The notes under the pieces: model-generated
What the model saw: only the letters and a program-made list of their open reading frames with translations
Told to the model about the DNA's origin: nothing
Databases searched by the model: none
Translations under genes and position numbers: made by a program
Shown here: in pieces, positions 60,354 to 64,000 of the stretch
Position numbering within the stretch: the stretch's first letter is position 1
Layout: each line of letters opens with the position of its first letter
Assembly: GCF_002355415.1 (NCBI RefSeq)
Contig: NZ_AP014936.1
Location: forward strand, 2,728,001 to 2,792,000
Origin: Sulfurifustis variabilis
GTDB taxonomy: Bacteria; Pseudomonadota; Gammaproteobacteria; Acidiferrobacterales; Sulfurifustaceae
Reading direction: 5' to 3'
DNA: 64,000 nt

Positions 60354-61589
60354 TTGGCCCGCCGCTCCCGTCCGCAGGCCCGCCCGCGCTCCGGTGGCGC
60401 CGGCCGAGCGAAGCGGCGAACCGGTCTGCCCCGACCGGTGATCGTTCTGGGCGTCGTGAGCCTGTTCAACGACCTGGCGAGCGAGATGGTCGTGCCGTTG
60501 ATCCCGCTGCTGCTCGCGACCGTGCTCGCGGCCGGCCCGGCGGCGCTCGGGTTGATCGAAGGCACGGCCGACACCGTGTCGAACCTGCTCAAGCTATGGT
60601 CCGGCCGGCGATCGGACCTCGAAGGACAGCGCCGAAAGCCGTTCGTGGTGTTCGGCTACGCGTTGTCCAACGTCGCGCGGCCGCTCGTCGCCATCTCCGG
60701 AAGCTGGGTGACCGTGCTCGCCATCCGCGTGACCGACCGCGTCGGCAAGGGCCTGCGCTCCGCGCCGCGCGATGCCCTGCTCGCCGATGCGATCCAGGAC
60801 GGCGCGGCCGGACGGGCCTACGGCTTTACGCGCGCGCTCGACCACGCCGGCGCGGTGCTCGGCGCGCTCGCGGCGGCCGCCGTGGTCCACTTCGGCACGG
60901 AGCGCCTCGACGTCGTCATCGCCGCTTCGGCGATACCCGGCACGCTCGCCGTCTTCCTGGTGGGGCTCGGTGTCCGGGAGTCGGCACCGCGCGGGCTGCG
61001 GTCGGAAAATCTTCCGCCGCTGCGCTGGTCCGCCCTGCGCAGCCCGATCCGGCGCTACCTCGTCGTGCTCGGGCTTTTCGCGCTCGGCCGCATCCCGGAA
61101 ACGTTTCTGCTGCTGCGCGGCCACGAGATCGGCCTCGGGGTGGTCGAGCTGCTGCTGCTGTGGGCCGCCCTGCACGCCGCCAAGGCCGCGCTCTCGGAGT
61201 ACGCCGGCCGGCTCGCGGACCGCCACGGCCGGCGTCCCTTGATCGTCGGCGGCTGGACCGTTTACGCGGTCGCAATCGGCGCGCTCGCCTTCGCGGAGAC
61301 ACGCGAGGCGTTGTGGATAGGAGCGCTGGTGCTCGGCGTCTACTTCGGCGCCTCGGAGGGCGCCGAGCGCGCGCTCGTACGCGACCTCGCGGATGCCACC
61401 GAGCGCGGGACCGCGTTCGGCTGGTATCACATGCTCATCGGACTGGCGGCGATCCCGGCCGGGGTCACGCTCGGCGGCGTCTGGACGCTCTACGGCGTGA
61501 CGCCGGCGTTCCTCGTCTCGGCGGCGCTCGCGGCCGTAGCCGCCGCCGGGTTCTGGCGCTTCGTTCGCCCCTGCCCTTCCATGGGGTGA
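60354..61589 (+). CDS. MFS transporter
   Basis: This 411-residue carrier has twelve hydrophobic segments. The helix 2-3 loop reads LLKLWSGRRSDLEGQRRKPF, and VVSLFNDLASEMVVPLIPLLL opens the first helix, a pattern of arabinose-efflux-like MFS proteins. The start at TTG 60354 has no ribosome site; a later GTG (60438) is possible. Substrate unknown. Confidence 0.75.
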   Translation: MARRSRPQARPRSGGAGRAKRRTGLPRPVIVLGVVSLFNDLASEMVVPLIPLLLATVLAAGPAALGLIEGTADTVSNLLKLWSGRRSDLEGQRRKPFVVFGYALSNVARPLVAISGSWVTVLAIRVTDRVGKGLRSAPRDALLADAIQDGAAGRAYGFTRALDHAGAVLGALAAAAVVHFGTERLDVVIAASAIPGTLAVFLVGLGVRESAPRGLRSENLPPLRWSALRSPIRRYLVVLGLFALGRIPETFLLLRGHEIGLGVVELLLLWAALHAAKAALSEYAGRLADRHGRRPLIVGGWTVYAVAIGALAFAETREALWIGALVLGVYFGASEGAERALVRDLADATERGTAFGWYHMLIGLAAIPAGVTLGGVWTLYGVTPAFLVSAALAAVAAAGFWRFVRPCPSMG

Positions 61590-61686
61590 GGATCGGGCGA
61601 AAGATGGAACTTTTGCGCCGCGCCCCGGTACTCCATAAGAAGGACGGGCAACAGGCTCAATGAAGGAATGCTCATGAAGAGGGGTC

Positions 61687-62796
61687 ATGGACGCTAACCC
61701 GTTGCGGGCGCTGCACGAGCTCGGCCAGAGCGTCTGGCTCGACGACATCCGCCGCGCCTGGCTGGACGACGGTACCCTCGCGCGCCTGATCGCGGACGAC
61801 GGCGTGGCCGGCGTCACGTCGAACCCGGCGATCTTCGAGAAGGCGATCAGCGGCGGCGGCGAGTACGACGGCGCGATCGCGGAGCTGACGCGCCTCGGCA
61901 AGACGCCCGGTACCGTGTACGAGACGCTGGCGATCGACGACGTGCGCCGCGCCGCCGATCTGCTGCGACCCGCCTGGGACGCCACGAACGGCGCAGACGG
62001 CTTCGTGAGCCTCGAGGTGTCGCCGCACTTCGCCGATTATGCGGACGCGACCGTGCGCGAAGCGAAGCGGCTCTGGGCGGCGTTCGACCGCCCGAATGCC
62101 ATGATCAAGGTGCCGGGCACGCACGCCGGCCTGACCGCCGTCCGTGCCCTGCTGCGCGATGGCGTGAACGTCAACGTGACGCTGCTGTTCGGGCTCAGCC
62201 GCTACCGCGAGGTGGCGGAGTCGTTCCTTGCCGGTCTCGAGGCGCGCCTGGCCGACGGCCGCCCGGTGGATCGCGTCGCCTCCGTAGCGAGCTTTTTCCT
62301 CAGCCGCATCGACACGCTCGTCGACAGGAAGCTCGACGAAATAGGGACGGCCCCGGCGCGCGCGCTGCGGGGCCGGGCGGCGATCGCGAGCGCACGGCTC
62401 GCGTACCGGCACTACCGGGGCTGGACGGCCGGCGAGCGCTGGCGGCGCCTGGCCGCGGCAGGCGCGCGGGCGCAGCGGCTGCTCTGGGCCTCGACCTCTA
62501 CCAAGGACCCGGCCTACGCGGACACCAAGTACGTCGAGGCGCTGATCGGTCCGGAGACGATCAACACGATGCCGCTCGGTACGCTGACGGCGTACCGGGA
62601 CCACGGGCGCCCGGCACCGCGCCTGGAGGAAGACCTCCAGGGGGCGCTCGACCTGCCCGATGACCTGGCCGGGCTCGGCATCAATCTCGATCGCACCGCC
62701 GAGCAGCTCGAGCGCGACGGCGTACAGAAGTTCATCGAGCCGTTCGATGCGCTGCACGCGGCGCTCGCCCGCCGCCAGCGGGAACTCCGGTCGTAA
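61687..62796 (+). CDS. tal: Transaldolase, long form
   Basis: This protein of about 369 residues opens with NPLRALHELGQSVWLDDIRR and GVTSNPAIFEKAI and has the catalytic Lys in AMIKVPGT (near 140), the TalB-type Schiff-base site. SRIDTLVD and LWASTSTKDPAYADTKYVEALIGPETINTMP are typical of the long transaldolase group. It serves the pentose phosphate or Calvin cycle carbon interconversion. It stands alone. Confidence 0.9.
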   Translation: MDANPLRALHELGQSVWLDDIRRAWLDDGTLARLIADDGVAGVTSNPAIFEKAISGGGEYDGAIAELTRLGKTPGTVYETLAIDDVRRAADLLRPAWDATNGADGFVSLEVSPHFADYADATVREAKRLWAAFDRPNAMIKVPGTHAGLTAVRALLRDGVNVNVTLLFGLSRYREVAESFLAGLEARLADGRPVDRVASVASFFLSRIDTLVDRKLDEIGTAPARALRGRAAIASARLAYRHYRGWTAGERWRRLAAAGARAQRLLWASTSTKDPAYADTKYVEALIGPETINTMPLGTLTAYRDHGRPAPRLEEDLQGALDLPDDLAGLGINLDRTAEQLERDGVQKFIEPFDALHAALARRQRELRS

Positions 62797-62870
62797 TTGG
62801 ATTCGAAGATCGACCGCCCGGGACCGCTGCGCGGTGGGCCGTTCCCCATGCCGCCTGCGCACTCCGAACG

Positions 62871-64000
62871 CTACGATCCTCCGGCGTCCGCAGACGGCTT
62901 GCGCGCGCCGCTCGCGTAGAGCCGGCACGCGGTGCGCCACCGCGCCAGGCAGCGGCGCAGACCCGGAAGGCGCTCCACCTTGTGCGGATTGATCGGCTCG
63001 CAGAGGACCTCCGGCCACAACTTCTCGATGATGCGCCGGAAGAGCGTGTAACCGGGCGCCCGCCGGTGGCGGTCGTGCACGGCGAGCAGGTTGGCGAGCA
63101 CGTCACGGCAGTTGTAGGCGGCGATGATGTCGCGCCACGCCGTGTCGAACTCGAGCTGTGTCATCGCCAGCCAGTTGCCGTGCTCCTGCTCCCACTCGTA
63201 GAGCTCGATGGCCGACGTGCCGTGGAGCGGGCCCAGACCGTTCAGCCAGGCACGATTGGCCTCGATGACGAAGTCGTTGCCGCCGTATCCCTTCACGTAA
63301 GCGAGGTACCCGGGGCTCAACGGTTGCCGCGGCCGTATGAATTCCAGGTACGGGCTGCGGCCGATTTCGGCGCCGCTCCCCGTGACCGCCACCCGGCGCA
63401 GCGCGAAGTGCGCGTAGATGGCCTCCGCGTCCGCGCCGTAGTGGTCGTGCGCGAGGAAGACGTGCCGCTTGAAGAAGCTGCTGAACTCGGCGGACATGGA
63501 CGCGGCGGCGCGGATGGTTTCGTGCTCGAGCCCGAGCCGCGCGAGCAGTCGCGGCGGGATCGAGAGGTCGGCGCTGTCGTCCGCCATCCGCCCCTGGCGC
63601 ACCGTGAAGTAGACCGCGCGATGCCTGATGTCGCGCGAGGCGGCCAGCACGAGGCGGCTGTCGAGACCGGCGGTGACGGGAATCGCGAGCTCGAAGCGCT
63701 CCGCCGCCGCCAGAAGCAGACCGCGCAGCGTGGCCGCGACCCGCTCCGCCCCTTCCTCGACGCCGAGCCGCGGCAACGGCCGCTTCGGCCAGTAACGCTC
63801 CGCGCGGCCGCTCTCGAGATCCAGACAGTGGTTGGGCAGCAGATGGCGGACCTCGCGGTACGGCGTCGTATCCCCGGGCCACCAGAACTCCTGCTGCCGG
63901 CGGAACGCGTACGAGTCCATGAATCGCGCGGCCGCCTCGGAAACGCGAAAGTCGAGCAGGTCCGCGAGCAGCTTCGGCTGCGAGGCCGCCCAGCACGCGC
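62871..64000 (-). CDS. Asparagine-synthetase-like enzyme, 3' part (runs off the window)
   Basis: The frame is open to the right edge, so only the C-terminal part (at least 376 residues) is seen. Its variant P-loop is VTAGLDSR, and FRRQQEFWWPG, HLLPNHCLDL and CEPINPHKVERL align with the homologue at 27406-28980. The two share the TAG(V/L)DSR replacement of SGGxDS. Its partner genes lie outside the window. Confidence 0.78.
   Translation of the reverse strand, partial: ACWAASQPKLLADLLDFRVSEAAARFMDSYAFRRQQEFWWPGDTTPYREVRHLLPNHCLDLESGRAERYWPKRPLPRLGVEEGAERVAATLRGLLLAAAERFELAIPVTAGLDSRLVLAASRDIRHRAVYFTVRQGRMADDSADLSIPPRLLARLGLEHETIRAAASMSAEFSSFFKRHVFLAHDHYGADAEAIYAHFALRRVAVTGSGAEIGRSPYLEFIRPRQPLSPGYLAYVKGYGGNDFVIEANRAWLNGLGPLHGTSAIELYEWEQEHGNWLAMTQLEFDTAWRDIIAAYNCRDVLANLLAVHDRHRRAPGYTLFRRIIEKLWPEVLCEPINPHKVERLPGLRRCLARWRTACRLYASGARKPSADAGGS

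Noticed and set aside
1-64000. CRISPR arrays, tRNA or rRNA genes, transposases
   Set aside because: No repeat-spacer pattern, cloverleaf, rRNA segment or transposase motif was found on reading; only the S23 element looks mobile.

Overview
The window is GC-rich (about two thirds by eye) and densely coded. It looks like a chromosomal segment of a sulfur-oxidising chemolithotrophic proteobacterium. That reading rests on a cobalt-type thiocyanate hydrolase operon, TusA/DsrE/SQR-like sulfur-carrier genes, a SoeABC sulfite dehydrogenase, rhodanese and DsrE fusions, several multihaem cytochromes c, and copper and chromate resistance genes. The species cannot be named from sequence alone.

Region 1 (1-10652): one long minus-strand operon. 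It starts with scnB-scnA-scnC (thiocyanate hydrolase) and a P15K-like activator, followed by an NrtA/SsuA-type ABC importer (ATPase, Tat-exported binding protein, two permeases). Then come the cobalt transporter cbtB-cbtA, DsrE, TusA, an SQR-like flavoprotein and a DUF1641 protein that leaves the window. A CynR-like LysR regulator is divergent. The set reads as import of thiocyanate, supply of the Co cofactor, hydrolysis to COS and ammonia, and handling of the sulfur.

Region 2 (10653-17630): a second scnB-scnA pair without a catalytic gamma subunit, followed by a DGC zinc-binding protein and a ThDP enzyme; an orphan GlcF; a decayed scnA fragment; and an MtrA-like/DUF4346 protein. The promoters of scn1, scn2 and the MtrA-like gene share the same LysR-type box, ATAG-N7-CTAT.

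Region 3 (17630-40130): a DUF6765 protein, a methyltransferase, an MFS carrier, and a Cus-type RND copper/silver efflux operon. Next is a tiny gene for a GGGGQP-repeat peptide with its own terminator, divergent from an asparagine-synthetase-like enzyme. After that come PadR-ChrA-AtpC and a long minus-strand set with a CopB-type ATPase, DoxX, DUF2231, a haem-b EB_dh-like protein and Met-rich or Cys-rich exported proteins.

Region 4 (40250-53140): an electron-transfer operon with penta-, octa- and dihaem cytochromes, a NapH-like polyferredoxin fused to a GltD-like flavoprotein, and a class II amidotransferase. Next to it is a sulfur-stress locus (metallo-beta-lactamase-like protein, DsrE, a TVP38-rhodanese-DsrE fusion, sterol-desaturase-like protein). 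This locus is divergent from an ArsR-rhodanese regulator, with a perfect palindrome between them, and is followed by a cysteine desulfurase and a DUF1858 protein.

Region 5 (53220-64000): an AlkB-like dioxygenase; soeA-soeB-soeC split by a roughly 525-bp element that carries an S23 four-helix-bundle gene between inverted repeats; a TlpA-like thioredoxin; an MFS carrier; a transaldolase; and a second asparagine-synthetase-like gene cut by the window edge. No tRNA, rRNA, CRISPR array or transposase gene was seen.
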